Position numbers and translations under genes: made by a program. The notes below the pieces were generated by a model that worked only from the letters and a program-made list of their open reading frames with translations, made no database searches and was not told the DNA's origin. Positions 32,399-42,105 of a DNA stretch of 64,000 nucleotides are shown here, in pieces; position 1 is the first letter of the stretch, and every line of letters begins with the position of its first letter. Origin of the DNA: an uncultured Spirochaetales bacterium (lineage in GTDB: Bacteria > Spirochaetota > Spirochaetia > Sphaerochaetales > Sphaerochaetaceae); contig CALXOK010000001.1 in assembly GCA_944390025.1 (NCBI GenBank), positions 62,001 to 126,000 on the forward strand. The letters run 5' to 3'.

Positions 32399-33296
32399 TC
32401 TTTCCCTTGGAGTGCTGAATGGATCGGGTGAATACATTTTCGCGTATAACACAGGCGGTCTTGAAAGCCTGAAAACAGAGGGGCGCGAACATCTTTACCG
32501 TACTCCCGCTCTTGCTTTCTGGAGAGCATCCACAGACAATGACAGAGGATCCGGCTTCTCAAAGGCCTCAAGCCTCTGGATGGGTGCTGACCTGTTTTAC
32601 AATGTCGAGAACTTCTCTGTCACTGCTGACGGAACTCTTCTCAGATGGGACGATCTCATTCCTCCTCAGAACAACAGTCTTTTAGACTCCCCTTTGAGAA
32701 AGGCAGATGACATAAGCATCCGCTTCCTTTATTCAACAGTCACGTCTCCTCAGGCGGAAGTCGAGGTTACGTATTCCGTCAGTTCTGACACTGAAGGGCT
32801 CAGTGTTGATTACGTCTACCGGGGCAGTGAGGGGCTTCCTTCATTTCCTCTTTGCGGAATGAGGTTCATCCTTCCTTACAGAATCACATCTTTTGCCTGG
32901 GACGGACTGTCCGGTGAGACTTATCCGGACAGGCTCTATGGAGCCAGGGAGGGTCATTTCGAAAAAAAAGGCATTGAAAGATGCCCTTATGCGAAGACTC
33001 AGGATTACGGGATGCATATGCATACCTCATCTCTTGAAATCATGGCTGAAGACAGGAGTCTCAGGCTTGTCTCGTGCACTGATGAAGGCTTCAATTTTTC
33101 TCTTCTGCCGGCATCGGCTCAGGAGATGGAAATGGCATACCATCCAGTAGATCTTCCAGCATACAGAAGAACCTACCTTACGGTTGCTGCAGCAGTCAGG
33201 GGAGTAGGGGGAATCGACAGCTGGATGAGCCCTCCTGATTCACGTTATGTGCTCGATGCCTCGGCTGAATACAGGACATCATTCAGAATTATCTAG
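32379..33296 (+). CDS. lacM: Beta-galactosidase small subunit (LacM type)
   Basis: 305 residues corresponding to the C-terminal Bgal_small_N domain of GH2 enzymes, here a separate polypeptide. EIVFGDLSLGV..YIFAYNTGGLESLKTEG and ALAFWRASTDNDRGSGF match the start of LacM. GAGGG lies 6-7 nt before the ATG, inside lacL. The domain completes the active site and holds the enzyme together, so both genes are needed. The split matches the known LacL/LacM boundary, which argues against a recent frameshift in a lacZ. Confidence 0.92.
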   Translation: MEIVFGDLSLGVLNGSGEYIFAYNTGGLESLKTEGREHLYRTPALAFWRASTDNDRGSGFSKASSLWMGADLFYNVENFSVTADGTLLRWDDLIPPQNNSLLDSPLRKADDISIRFLYSTVTSPQAEVEVTYSVSSDTEGLSVDYVYRGSEGLPSFPLCGMRFILPYRITSFAWDGLSGETYPDRLYGAREGHFEKKGIERCPYAKTQDYGMHMHTSSLEIMAEDRSLRLVSCTDEGFNFSLLPASAQEMEMAYHPVDLPAYRRTYLTVAAAVRGVGGIDSWMSPPDSRYVLDASAEYRTSFRII

Positions 33297-33401
33297 TTTC
33301 AGAAAAGAAATGTTTAATCTTTTTTGAGATTTGTCTATTATTATTGATGTATTCGGTCATGAAGCTCTCAGGACTGCATATAGCTTAAAGGAAAGGATTA
33401 T

Positions 33402-33986
33402 ATGGAACAGCAGATTCAGGATTTGATTGATTCTATCAGAAAAGAGGGGCTTGAAGAGGCTTCAAAGGAAAGGAATGGAATCATCAGTGATGCAAAGAAA
33501 GAGGCAGAGAGAATCATCGCTGAGGCGAAGGAAAATGCTTCGAAGATGATTGAAGATGCGACCAAGGAGTGCGAGCTCAGAGCCCAGAGCACGAAGGCAA
33601 GTCTTGAACAGGCAAGCCGTGATGCGGCTCTTTCTCTCAAGAAAGAGATTGAAAGGCAGCTTTCACTTGTTCTTGCTGACAGCATCCGGACTTCCCTTGA
33701 CAAGGATCTGGTTTCCAGAATCGTTCTTGCCGTTGTGGATGCAGGACTGAAGGACGTCAGTGTTGAGCTTTCAGGAAAAGATGCCCAGGCTCTTGTAAAG
33801 GGACTGAAGAGTGAACTTGCGTCAAGGCTGAAGGACGGACTCGAACTCAAGGCCGGAGCAGGACCTGATGGTCTGCGTCTGGTTTCAAAGGACGGCTCTG
33901 GATACGTCGATTTAAGCGCAGAGGAGCTCGCTTCTGCTCTTAAACCATATTTATCTGATGCAGTGAAGGCAGCAGTATTCAGCTGA
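33402..33986 (+). CDS. atpE: V-type ATPase subunit E
   Basis: Peripheral stalk subunit of the V/A-type ATPase. 194 residues. The first ~110 residues form a long charged helix (EEASKERNGIISDAKKEAERIIAEAKENASKMIEDA); a compact C-terminal domain follows. First gene of the seven-gene operon, with AAAGGAAAGGA before the ATG at 33402. I found no confident promoter in the preceding 105 nt. Confidence 0.88.
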   Translation: MEQQIQDLIDSIRKEGLEEASKERNGIISDAKKEAERIIAEAKENASKMIEDATKECELRAQSTKASLEQASRDAALSLKKEIERQLSLVLADSIRTSLDKDLVSRIVLAVVDAGLKDVSVELSGKDAQALVKGLKSELASRLKDGLELKAGAGPDGLRLVSKDGSGYVDLSAEELASALKPYLSDAVKAAVFS

Positions 33987-33994
33987 GGAAGGCA

Positions 33995-34534
33995 ATGACG
34001 AACTATTACTACTTCGTGCCATCCTTACCTGCCTTGAAATCTGACAGCTCATCATTCATGTCAGTTGATGACTTTCTTGCACTGTGCAGCACTCATATCA
34101 GCAAAAAGGATTACTGCATGCTTGAGCGTGTGGCACACAGCAATGATGTCGTGCGGGGCAACTCCTTCACTGAAGGTTATACCCGTTTCCGCAGGCAGGT
34201 TGAAGATGAGCTTGCATGGCAGCGCAGCAAGGCCCTCAGGCTTGATGAAAGCAAGTATAAACCTGAGGAAGAGAGCAGCGAGAGCGTGAGGCAGGCGGTT
34301 CACAAGGCGGTATTTCAGGCAGATCCGCTTGAGGGTGAGAAAATCCTGCTTTCGCTTTATTTCGATTATCTGGACAGGAATATCAGTTTCGGTCATGAGT
34401 ATGACATTACATTCCTGATCAGTTATGCACTGAAGCTTGACCTGCTTGCAAGACGCAATTCATTCAGGCAGGACAAGGGCAGAAAGGTCTTTGAAGGCCT
34501 TGCTGATGAGATAAGAAAGGAAATTTTCAAATAA
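33995..34534 (+). CDS. DUF2764 protein of the V-ATPase operon
   Basis: 179 residues. NYYYFVPSLPALK at the N-terminus is typical of DUF2764 proteins, which occur in V-ATPase operons of Bacteroidetes, Chlamydiae and spirochaetes at this position. All-helical, cytosolic, no catalytic motif. Subunits C and F are absent from the operon, so this protein may replace part of the central stalk or its link to the membrane ring (inference). 8 and 10 nt from its neighbours. Confidence 0.82.
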   Translation: MTNYYYFVPSLPALKSDSSSFMSVDDFLALCSTHISKKDYCMLERVAHSNDVVRGNSFTEGYTRFRRQVEDELAWQRSKALRLDESKYKPEEESSESVRQAVHKAVFQADPLEGEKILLSLYFDYLDRNISFGHEYDITFLISYALKLDLLARRNSFRQDKGRKVFEGLADEIRKEIFK

Positions 34535-34544
34535 GAGGACTTTT

Positions 34545-36272
34545 ATGGCAAATAAAACTGGTCATGTCGTTTCCGTTAACGGCAACATGGTGAATGTCGA
34601 GTTTGACACCAGTATCACCAAGAATGAGGTGGCATATATAATTGTCGGAGGGACCCGGCTGAAGAGTGAAGTTATCAGAATCAATGGAAACGTCGCATCC
34701 CTTCAGGTTTATGAGATGACAACCGGAGTTGCTGTCGGAGACGAGGTTGAGTTCACAGGTGAGCTTCTTTCTGTCGAGCTCGGTCCCGGACTGCTGAGCC
34801 AGATATATGATGGACTTCAGAATCCGCTTCCGGAACTTGCCCAGCAGTGCGGCTACTTCCTGCAAAGAGGTGTTTATCTTGACGCCATTCCTGATAAGGA
34901 CTGGGATTTCACGGCCATAAAGAAGGAAGGTGACACAGTTGAGGCCGGCGACACGCTGGGAACTGTTCCAGAGGGTGCCTTCACTCACCATATCATGGTT
35001 CCTTTCAATCTTGAAGGTCAGTGGAGAATAGAGAAGATTGTTCCATCCGGAACATATAATGTCCACAGTGAGATTGCTGTAATTTCAAATGAGAAGGGAG
35101 AGAAGAAATCCCTGTCAATGATCTTCGACTGGCCTGTCAAGAAAGCCATAAAGTGCTATCAGGAACGTCTGATGCCGGATGAGCCGATGGTCACGAAAAT
35201 CAGGATTATCGACACCTTCCTTCCTGTAGCAAAGGGAGGAACATACTGCACTCCTGGTCCTTTCGGTGCCGGAAAGACTGTCCTCCAGCATCTGACGAGC
35301 CGTAATGCTGAAGTTGACATCGTAATCATAGCCGCATGCGGAGAGAGAGCTGGTGAGGTTGTTGAGGTTCTAAAGGAATTCCCTGAGCTCATCGACCCGA
35401 AGACAGGCCGGAGCCTCATGGAAAGAACCATCATCATCTGCAACACCTCATCCATGCCTGTTGCCGCACGTGAGGCCTCTGTCTATACTGCGGCGACCCT
35501 TGCTGAATACTACAGGAACATGGGTCTCAATGTTCTCCTGCTTGCTGATTCCACATCACGCTGGGCTCAGGCAATGAGAGAGATGAGCGGAAGACTTGAG
35601 GAGATTCCGGGTGAGGAGGCATTCCCTGCATATCTTGAATCAAGGATTTCTGAATTCTATGAGCGTGCCGGTAAAGTACGCCTGAAGGATGGAACTGTCG
35701 CTTCCGTCACAATCGGAGGTACGGTCTCTCCTGCCGGAGGCAACTTCGAGGAGCCTGTCACCCAGGCGACACTTAAGGTCGTCGGCGCCTTTCACGGACT
35801 GTCGAGAGAGCGCTCAGATGCCAGAAAATATCCGGCAATCGATCCTCTTGACTCCTGGTCAAAATATTCAGGCATCATCGACAAGAACCGTGTGAACAGG
35901 GCATACAGCATCCTTTCAAGGGGAAATGAGGTCAGTCAGATGATGAAGGTTGTCGGTGAGGAAGGTACAAGTCTGGAAGACTACATCATCTATCAGAAAG
36001 GAGAGCTCCTTGATGCTGTCTATCTCCAGCAGAACTCATTCGATCCTGTCGATTTCGCAGTCATACCTGAACGCCAGAAGGAAACATTTGATGTTCTCTA
36101 TGACATTCTGACAAGCGATTACACGATGGAGAGCAAGGCCGATGTCCGTGTGTTCTTCAATGCAGTCAGACAGGCATTCCTCGACTGGAACGGTATTGCT
36201 CTGGATGATGAGAAGTATCAGCAGTACAAGACCAGGCTTGTCGATACTTATAAAGAGAAGGTGAGGGCATAA
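34545..36272 (+). CDS. atpA: V-type ATPase catalytic subunit A
   Basis: Nucleotide-hydrolysing subunit. 575 residues. N-terminal barrel, the A-subunit-specific bulge domain (about 110-200), Walker [13 protein letters not shown], Walker B-type [35 protein letters not shown], and the C-terminal helical domain. The catalytic Glu is in the conserved CGERAGEV. It is followed 4 nt later by subunit B. Confidence 0.97.
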   Translation: MANKTGHVVSVNGNMVNVEFDTSITKNEVAYIIVGGTRLKSEVIRINGNVASLQVYEMTTGVAVGDEVEFTGELLSVELGPGLLSQIYDGLQNPLPELAQQCGYFLQRGVYLDAIPDKDWDFTAIKKEGDTVEAGDTLGTVPEGAFTHHIMVPFNLEGQWRIEKIVPSGTYNVHSEIAVISNEKGEKKSLSMIFDWPVKKAIKCYQERLMPDEPMVTKIRIIDTFLPVAKGGTYCTPGPFGAGKTVLQHLTSRNAEVDIVIIAACGERAGEVVEVLKEFPELIDPKTGRSLMERTIIICNTSSMPVAAREASVYTAATLAEYYRNMGLNVLLLADSTSRWAQAMREMSGRLEEIPGEEAFPAYLESRISEFYERAGKVRLKDGTVASVTIGGTVSPAGGNFEEPVTQATLKVVGAFHGLSRERSDARKYPAIDPLDSWSKYSGIIDKNRVNRAYSILSRGNEVSQMMKVVGEEGTSLEDYIIYQKGELLDAVYLQQNSFDPVDFAVIPERQKETFDVLYDILTSDYTMESKADVRVFFNAVRQAFLDWNGIALDDEKYQQYKTRLVDTYKEKVRA

Positions 36273-36276
36273 GACG

Positions 36277-37572
36277 ATGCAGAAGGTATATACAAAGATT
36301 GAGAGTATAGTTGGAAACGTCATCACTGTAAGGGCCACTGGTGTCAAGAACTCCGATTTGGCAGAAGTCAGCGGTGCGAATGGAAAGAGCTATGCCAACG
36401 TCATCAAGCTTGACAGGGATCTTGTTTCCCTGCAGGTCTTCTCCGGAACGCAGGGCATAAGCACTGGTGACAGCGTCCGCTTCCTCGGCCATCCTCTTCG
36501 TGTCAGCTATACAGACGCTCTTCTTGGCCGTGTCTTCGACGGTTCAGGAAAGCCCCGTGACAATGGTCCGGACCTGAATGAGAACATGATTGAGATTGCC
36601 GGTTCGTCCGTCAATCCCTCAAAGAGAATCATACCCCGCAAGATGGTCAGAACCGGTATCCCGATGATTGATATGTTCAACACTCTTGTCGAGTCTCAGA
36701 AACTGCCTATTTTCTCCGTTTCCGGTGAGCCTTATAACCAGCTTCTTGCGAGAATCGCAATGCAGGCAGAGGTCGACTTGATTGTCCTCGGGGGAATGGG
36801 ACTGAAGTATGATGACTACCTCTTTTTCAGGAACACTCTTGAAAAAAGCGGTGCGATGTCCAGAACAATTATGTTCATCCATACTGCAAGCGACCCGACA
36901 GTTGAATGCACTCTTGTTCCTGACCTTGCCCTTGCTGTCGCAGAGAGGTTCGCGCTTGACGGCAAGAGGGTTCTCTGCCTGCTTACGGACATGACAAACT
37001 ACTGTGATGCCCAGAAAGAAATGGCAATCACAATGGATCAGGTTCCGTCCAACAGAGGTTACCCCGGCGATCTTTATTCCACACTTGCCTCCCGTTATGA
37101 GAAGGCAGTCGATTTTGATGATGCCGGTTCTCTCACAATCCTTGCTGTCACGACAATGCCGGGAGATGATGTCACGCATCCGGTTCCTGACAACACGGGT
37201 TACATCACCGAAGGACAGTTCTACCTCAAGAACGGTCATATCGAGCCATTCGGATCTCTTTCAAGACTCAAGCAGCAGGTCAACGGAAAGACACGTGATG
37301 ACCACAGGGCTCTCATGGATGCCATGATCAAGCTTTATGCCGCTTATAACGACACGCTTGAGAAGAAGTCCATGGGCTTCATGATGACAGACTGGGATGA
37401 CAAACTGCTCAAGTATGGACAGAGATTCGAGCATGAGCTGATGGACCTTTCTGTGAACATCCCGCTTGAGAGTGCCCTTGATCTTGGCTGGAAGATTCTT
37501 GCCTCCTGCTTTGACAGGAATGAGACTGGTCTGAAGACAGACCTGATTGAGCGCTACTGGCCCCAGGAGTGA
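36277..37572 (+). CDS. atpB: V-type ATPase subunit B
   Basis: Non-catalytic nucleotide-binding partner of subunit A. 431 residues. [37 protein letters not shown] in place of a true P-loop, and [46 protein letters not shown] are the B-subunit blocks. Seven nucleotides separate it from subunit D. Confidence 0.97.
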   Translation: MQKVYTKIESIVGNVITVRATGVKNSDLAEVSGANGKSYANVIKLDRDLVSLQVFSGTQGISTGDSVRFLGHPLRVSYTDALLGRVFDGSGKPRDNGPDLNENMIEIAGSSVNPSKRIIPRKMVRTGIPMIDMFNTLVESQKLPIFSVSGEPYNQLLARIAMQAEVDLIVLGGMGLKYDDYLFFRNTLEKSGAMSRTIMFIHTASDPTVECTLVPDLALAVAERFALDGKRVLCLLTDMTNYCDAQKEMAITMDQVPSNRGYPGDLYSTLASRYEKAVDFDDAGSLTILAVTTMPGDDVTHPVPDNTGYITEGQFYLKNGHIEPFGSLSRLKQQVNGKTRDDHRALMDAMIKLYAAYNDTLEKKSMGFMMTDWDDKLLKYGQRFEHELMDLSVNIPLESALDLGWKILASCFDRNETGLKTDLIERYWPQE

Positions 37573-37579
37573 GAAGCCT

Positions 37580-38188
37580 ATGGCTGTTAAGCTGACGAAG
37601 AACGAGCAGAAAAAACAGAAGGATGCTCTCAAGCAGTTCAACCGCTATCTGCCTACGCTGCAGTTGAAAAAGCAGCAGCTCCAGATTTGTATCAGGCAGA
37701 TAGAGAACGAAATCGAGGCCTGCAGGAAGGAACAGCAGAAGCTTATTGCAAGTCTTGATTCCTGGATTGCTGTCTATGGAGAGAATTCCATTCTGAAGGA
37801 GAACGGAATCCTGTCGCTCGTCGCTGTCGATTCTATCGTGAAGGGCCGCGGGAACATTGCCGGTGTGGAGATTCCTGTTTTCAAGGATCTCACATTCAAG
37901 GATATCCCGTATGACCTGTATGAATGGCCTTTGTGGGTGGACAAGGGAATCTCAACCCTGAAGAACTGTTCCAGATACGATGCGATGATCAAGACACTTG
38001 GTGAGCAGATAGAGCTTTTGTCTAAGGAACTGAGGGTGACAAGCCAGAGGGTCAATCTCTTTGAGAAGGTCAAGATTCCAGAGGCAAAGGAGAATATAAG
38101 GAAGATTGCCATTTATCTTGGCGATCAGGATACAAGCGCTGTCGTGCGTGGAAAGATTGCTAAAAAGAAGCTGGTGAAGGAGGCCTGA
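37580..38188 (+). CDS. atpD: V-type ATPase subunit D
   Basis: Central rotor stalk, a long antiparallel coiled coil. 203 residues. MAVKLTKNEQKKQKDALKQFNRYLPTLQLKKQQLQ at the N-terminus and the matching C-terminal helix (VTSQRVNLFEKVKIPEAKENIRKIAIYL) are typical. The ATG at 37580 with AGGAGTGAG upstream is chosen over an earlier in-frame codon inside subunit B. Confidence 0.93.
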   Translation: MAVKLTKNEQKKQKDALKQFNRYLPTLQLKKQQLQICIRQIENEIEACRKEQQKLIASLDSWIAVYGENSILKENGILSLVAVDSIVKGRGNIAGVEIPVFKDLTFKDIPYDLYEWPLWVDKGISTLKNCSRYDAMIKTLGEQIELLSKELRVTSQRVNLFEKVKIPEAKENIRKIAIYLGDQDTSAVVRGKIAKKKLVKEA

Positions 38189-38189
38189 G

Positions 38190-40055
38190 ATGATTGAGAC
38201 AATGAAAAGCATCACAATAGCGGCTCCTTTCAGCGCCCGTGAGCAGATGCTTCTTTCCTTGCGCGATGCAGGAATTGTCCAGATAAAGGAGATGAGGCAG
38301 AGCTGCGAGGCAAGCAGCCGCATCACCCAGAAAATCCATGCGCTGATGCTGAACATGAATGCAATCAGCGATGAAGCCGGCAAGAGCGCGGCGAAGATGA
38401 AACAGGAGAAGCTCGGAAAGAAGGATTTTGATGAGCTTGATGAGCGCATTACCTCTGTCTGTGCTGAGAAAAAGGCACTTGAAGCTGAACGCCTGTCAGT
38501 AAGCGCTGAAATAGGAAGAGTCGAGCCCTGGGGTGATTTCAATCCTGATGAGGTCAGATGCCTTGAGAAGCAGGGTTTCTCATTCAGCTTCTATACACTT
38601 GATGAACGTGTCCTGGAGCAGCTCAGAGAGGATGAGTCAGTGAAGTTCATTGAGCTGAAGGATGTGAGCAGGATGAAGGCAGTCGCGCTGGTCAATTCCT
38701 CTCTGCCTCATGACGTGAGTGCACGTGAGTTCACTCTTCCTGCAAAGTCACTCTCAGCACTGAGACTCCGCCTTGGAGAGATTGAGAAGAACATCACAGG
38801 ATGTTCATCTGAAATCAGAAGTGCTGCGGCTTATCTTGATGAGTACCGCCTTAGGATAAAGGAACTTGAGCAGGATGCAGAGTTTGAATGCGCACGCGCC
38901 ACAAGTCAGGAAGCGGATGGAAAAATCTGCTACATCTCCGGTTTCATGCCGGAAGAGAGCACCGATGACTTCCGTTCTCTTTGTAAGGAAAACAGATGGG
39001 CCTATCTGATTGCTGATGTCAGCGATGATGAGAATCCGCCGACAAAGCTGAAATACAAAGGGCTTATAAGAATCATCCAGCCTATTTACGACATCCTTGG
39101 CACTGTTCCAGGCTACCGTGAATACGACATCTCATCCTGGTTCCTGCTGTTCTTCTCCATATTCTTCGCAATGATTATCGGGGATGCCGGCTATGGCCTG
39201 ATTTTCCTCATTGCCGCGATTGTGATGAATGTCAGGGCGAAAAAGTGCTCAGATACCAATATCCTGCTGTATGTACTGAGTGCCACGACAATAATATACG
39301 GTGCACTCACAGGAACCTGGTTCGGCTCCCTGAGTGTGCTTGAGAAGCTTCCGTTCCTGCAGGTTTTCATCATTCCTTCAATCTGCAACTATTCGATGGA
39401 GCTTTATGGCATTGAGTCTGTATATGCTCAGAACAAGGTCATGCAGCTGTGTTTCATTCTCGGGGCAGCTCAGCTCGGACTTGCCTGTGTGATCAATGTC
39501 ATACACAAGGCGAAGGACAAGGACCTTTCCCTTTTCGGGGATATCGGCTGGTTCATCGATGTCATCGTCCTTTATATGATGGCTCTATATCTTGTCATAG
39601 GCTCTGAGGTGAACTTCACGATTGTCATTGCAGGTGTTGCTGCCGGCTTCGCGCTTGTTGTCATCTTCGGCTCGCAGAGTCCGTCAGAGAGCTTTGCAAA
39701 GGGGCTTAAAGCAGGTCTTGGAGGCTTTTTCACTAGCTTCCTGGATACAGTCAGCTGCTTCAGCAATATCATGAGCTACATAAGGCTCTTTGCCGTAGGA
39801 ATGGCATCACTTGCAATCGCACAGTCTTTCAACAATATGGCGACAATGGCAGGTCCTGTTTTCGGAGCCCTCATTGTCATACTCGGAACTGTGCTCAATA
39901 TTGTCATGGGTCTTCTGTCTGTCGTCGTGCATGGCGTAAGACTCAATCTGCTTGAATTCTCCGGTCAGCTCGGAATGGAGTGGACAGGATACAAATACGA
40001 ACCGTTCAGGAAAACGGTTCAGACTGAAGAAACAAAGGAAGGAGTTACAAAATGA
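38190..40055 (+). CDS. atpI: V-type ATPase subunit I (a-subunit)
   Basis: Membrane stator that forms the ion half-channels beside the K ring. 621 residues. The N-terminal ~310 residues are soluble and coiled-coil rich; about seven transmembrane helices follow (SSWFLLFFSIFFAMIIGDAGYGLIFLIAAI onward). SNIMSYIRLFAVGMASLAIAQSF carries the essential Arg of the penultimate helix. Overlaps subunit K by 4 bp. Confidence 0.95.
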   Translation: MIETMKSITIAAPFSAREQMLLSLRDAGIVQIKEMRQSCEASSRITQKIHALMLNMNAISDEAGKSAAKMKQEKLGKKDFDELDERITSVCAEKKALEAERLSVSAEIGRVEPWGDFNPDEVRCLEKQGFSFSFYTLDERVLEQLREDESVKFIELKDVSRMKAVALVNSSLPHDVSAREFTLPAKSLSALRLRLGEIEKNITGCSSEIRSAAAYLDEYRLRIKELEQDAEFECARATSQEADGKICYISGFMPEESTDDFRSLCKENRWAYLIADVSDDENPPTKLKYKGLIRIIQPIYDILGTVPGYREYDISSWFLLFFSIFFAMIIGDAGYGLIFLIAAIVMNVRAKKCSDTNILLYVLSATTIIYGALTGTWFGSLSVLEKLPFLQVFIIPSICNYSMELYGIESVYAQNKVMQLCFILGAAQLGLACVINVIHKAKDKDLSLFGDIGWFIDVIVLYMMALYLVIGSEVNFTIVIAGVAAGFALVVIFGSQSPSESFAKGLKAGLGGFFTSFLDTVSCFSNIMSYIRLFAVGMASLAIAQSFNNMATMAGPVFGALIVILGTVLNIVMGLLSVVVHGVRLNLLEFSGQLGMEWTGYKYEPFRKTVQTEETKEGVTK

Positions 40056-40489
40056 CTAATCTTGCTTATCTTGGAATGGCCTGTGCTCTCTGTCTTGCTG
40101 CACTTGGCTCTGGAATCGGAACAGGAATTGCCTCTCAGGCAGCTGTCGGAGGATGGAAGAAGTGCTATGCGGAAGGCCGTCCTGCAAGCTTCATCATGGT
40201 CGCTTTCGCCGGTGCACCTCTTACACAGACGATTTATGGCTTCCTGCTGATGAACTTCATCCGTTCAGCATTCGAGGAGACAGGCAACTGGCTCATGGCA
40301 CTTTGTGTCGGCGTCTTCGGCGGTGCTGCCATCGGCTTCTCAGCATTCATGCAGGGTAAGGTTGCAGTGGCAAGCTGTGATGCTCTTGCCCAGACTGGAA
40401 AGGGTACAGCGAACTACTTCATCGTCATCGGTATCGTTGAAACCGTTGCACTGTTCTCCCTTGTCTTCTGCATGCTGCTTCTCAACTGA
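40052..40489 (+). CDS. atpK: V-type ATPase rotor-ring subunit K
   Basis: Proteolipid of the membrane rotor. 145 residues, two tandem hairpins (four helices). The second hairpin keeps the ion-carrying Glu130 in VETVALF; the first has Gln59 at the equivalent place, as in V-type K subunits. Thr58, Gln59, Gln101 and Glu130 line up with the Na+ ligands of Enterococcus hirae NtpK (Thr64, Gln65, Gln110, Glu139), which suggests sodium as the coupling ion. Last gene of the operon, before a strong terminator. Confidence 0.95.
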   Translation: MTNLAYLGMACALCLAALGSGIGTGIASQAAVGGWKKCYAEGRPASFIMVAFAGAPLTQTIYGFLLMNFIRSAFEETGNWLMALCVGVFGGAAIGFSAFMQGKVAVASCDALAQTGKGTANYFIVIGIVETVALFSLVFCMLLLN

Positions 40490-40520
40490 TTTTTCTGCAG
40501 ATTTCCTGCAATTATATTTG

Positions 40521-40566
40521 AATGCCGGTCCAGGCTGACTGCTGACCGGCATTTTAAATTTTTTCG
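40521..40566 (+). terminator. Intrinsic terminator of the V-ATPase operon
   Basis: AATGCCGGTC (40521-40530), 13-nt loop, GACCGGCATT (40544-40553), then TTAAATTTTTT. Perfect 10-bp stem. Confidence 0.88.
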
Positions 40567-40595
40567 CCTTGTCTCATATTGCATCAGATTGACTG

Positions 40596-40605
40596 TGCTA
40601 ATAAT
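40596..40605 (+). promoter_or_regulatory. Extended -10 promoter of the first MATE gene
   Basis: TGTGC followed by TAATAAT, about 24-30 nt before the ATG at 40629; GGGAGAG serves as ribosome-binding site. -35 unclear. Confidence 0.4.
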
Positions 40606-40628
40606 ATACAGCTTGTTCGGGAGAGAAA

Positions 40629-41972
40629 ATGAGAAACAGCATTGACATGATAAACGGAAGCTTTGGAAAGAGCATATTCCGTTTCGCTCTTCCTCTTGTC
40701 CTGATGTCAATGCTTCAAATTCTTTTCGCCGCCTGCGATGATATGGTCATCCTCGGCCTTTTCGTGTCAACTGATGCTCTTGCAGCTGTTGGCGCAACGA
40801 CATATATCGTTAATCTCTTCATAAACGGATTCGCAGGTCTTGCAGTCGGAGTGAATGTCACAGTCGCACAGCAGAGCGGTGCAGGGGACAGGGAAGGCGT
40901 GAGCAAAGCTGTGCACACGGCAGTCGCTTCAAGCCTGCTTCTCGGCTTTGCCCTGATAATCCTTGGGCAGATGTTTTCCGGATGGGCGCTTTCTGCTATC
41001 GGGACTCCCGAAAACATTTTTGAAGATGCGGTTCTTTATATAAGAATCTATTTTCTTTCAGCTCCTGCTTCTCTTCTTTTCAATAATGCATCTGCTGTAA
41101 TGAGGGCAAGGGGAGATTCGCGCCATCCTTTCATTTTCATGACACTTTCAGGTATTGCGGATATTTTCCTGTGCTCCTTCTTTGTCCTTGCATTCAATCT
41201 CGGGGTTGCAGGTGTCGCAATCGGAACAGTCTCAAGCCAGTACATCGCCGCATTTCTTTCAGTGCTTTATTTAAGGCGTCAGAGTGATGAATGCCGCCTT
41301 TCTCTAAGAAAGCTCAGACTCCACATGAGGATATTCCTGAAGATCCTGAAAATCGGCATACCGACAGGACTGAACAATATGGCCTTCTCATTGTCAAACA
41401 TGATGCTTCAGGGTGCAATCAACTCGTTCGGTTCTGCAGCTGTGGCAGGCTGTTCTGTCTCAACAACGATGGAGCACTTCATCTATGCTGCCACGAATTC
41501 ATTCATGCAGGCGGTAATCAGCTTCACGGGGCAGAATGCAGGAGCTGGCAGGAATGACAATATCAGGAAGTCAGTACGCTGGTGTCTGCTGTATTCTGTC
41601 CTTGCGGGTACACTTCTGGGAGCTTTTGTATGGCTGGCTGGCTATCCTCTTCTGCCTCTGTTCATCGATGAAGAATCCATAGCTTATGCGATGCAGAGGA
41701 ATCTCATTGTAATGCTTCCTTACGGCCTGTGCGGAATAATGGAAGTCTATGCAGGCGCGCAGAGAGGACTGGGAAGGGGAACCGGTCCGACCGTGATTAC
41801 GCTTCTCGGGGTCTGTGCCTTCCGCATACTCTGGATAAACACTGCGTTCCAGGCTGTACCCACAATCACAATGCTCTTTTTAAGTTATCCTGTTTCATGG
41901 ACAATAACGGCTGTGGCGCATTATATCTGCTACAGACGCAGTCTTGCACATTTCCAGAAAATTACAACCTGA
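40629..41972 (+). CDS. MATE-family multidrug/cation antiporter
   Basis: 447 residues with 12 predicted transmembrane helices in two similar halves. MINGSFGKSIFRFALPLVLMSMLQILFAACDDMVILGLFVSTDALAAVGATTYIVNL is the typical N-half start (P-L-hxxxxLhxxh..D). Expels drugs or metabolites using Na+ or H+; an Na+-linked V-ATPase would fit Na+ coupling (inference). Monocistronic. A second member of the family is at 62622. Confidence 0.93.
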   Translation: MRNSIDMINGSFGKSIFRFALPLVLMSMLQILFAACDDMVILGLFVSTDALAAVGATTYIVNLFINGFAGLAVGVNVTVAQQSGAGDREGVSKAVHTAVASSLLLGFALIILGQMFSGWALSAIGTPENIFEDAVLYIRIYFLSAPASLLFNNASAVMRARGDSRHPFIFMTLSGIADIFLCSFFVLAFNLGVAGVAIGTVSSQYIAAFLSVLYLRRQSDECRLSLRKLRLHMRIFLKILKIGIPTGLNNMAFSLSNMMLQGAINSFGSAAVAGCSVSTTMEHFIYAATNSFMQAVISFTGQNAGAGRNDNIRKSVRWCLLYSVLAGTLLGAFVWLAGYPLLPLFIDEESIAYAMQRNLIVMLPYGLCGIMEVYAGAQRGLGRGTGPTVITLLGVCAFRILWINTAFQAVPTITMLFLSYPVSWTITAVAHYICYRRSLAHFQKITT

Positions 41973-42054
41973 TGCAGGATTCTGCTTTCATTGCAGAACG
42001 ATGCACATTCAGCGCCTTGAGTTAAGATGTCATGAGAAAGAATTCCTCTGATGA

Positions 42055-42086
42055 GAAAAAAATGGCGGAAGCACAGCCTCCGCCAT
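42055..42086 (-). terminator. Intrinsic terminator of the P-type ATPase gene
   Basis: Minus strand ATGGCGGA, 9-nt loop, TCCGCCAT, then seven T. It begins 20 nt after the stop codon. Confidence 0.87.
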
Positions 42087-42105
42087 ATGTGAACATAAGA
42101 ATTAA

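Noticed and set aside
30554-33296. Frameshifted lacZ pseudogene
   Set aside because: Both halves match LacL and LacM end to end, the overlap has a proper ribosome-binding site and start, and there is no other damage.
36619-37239. 206-codon minus-strand frame inside V-ATPase subunit B
   Set aside because: Antisense to a highly conserved gene.
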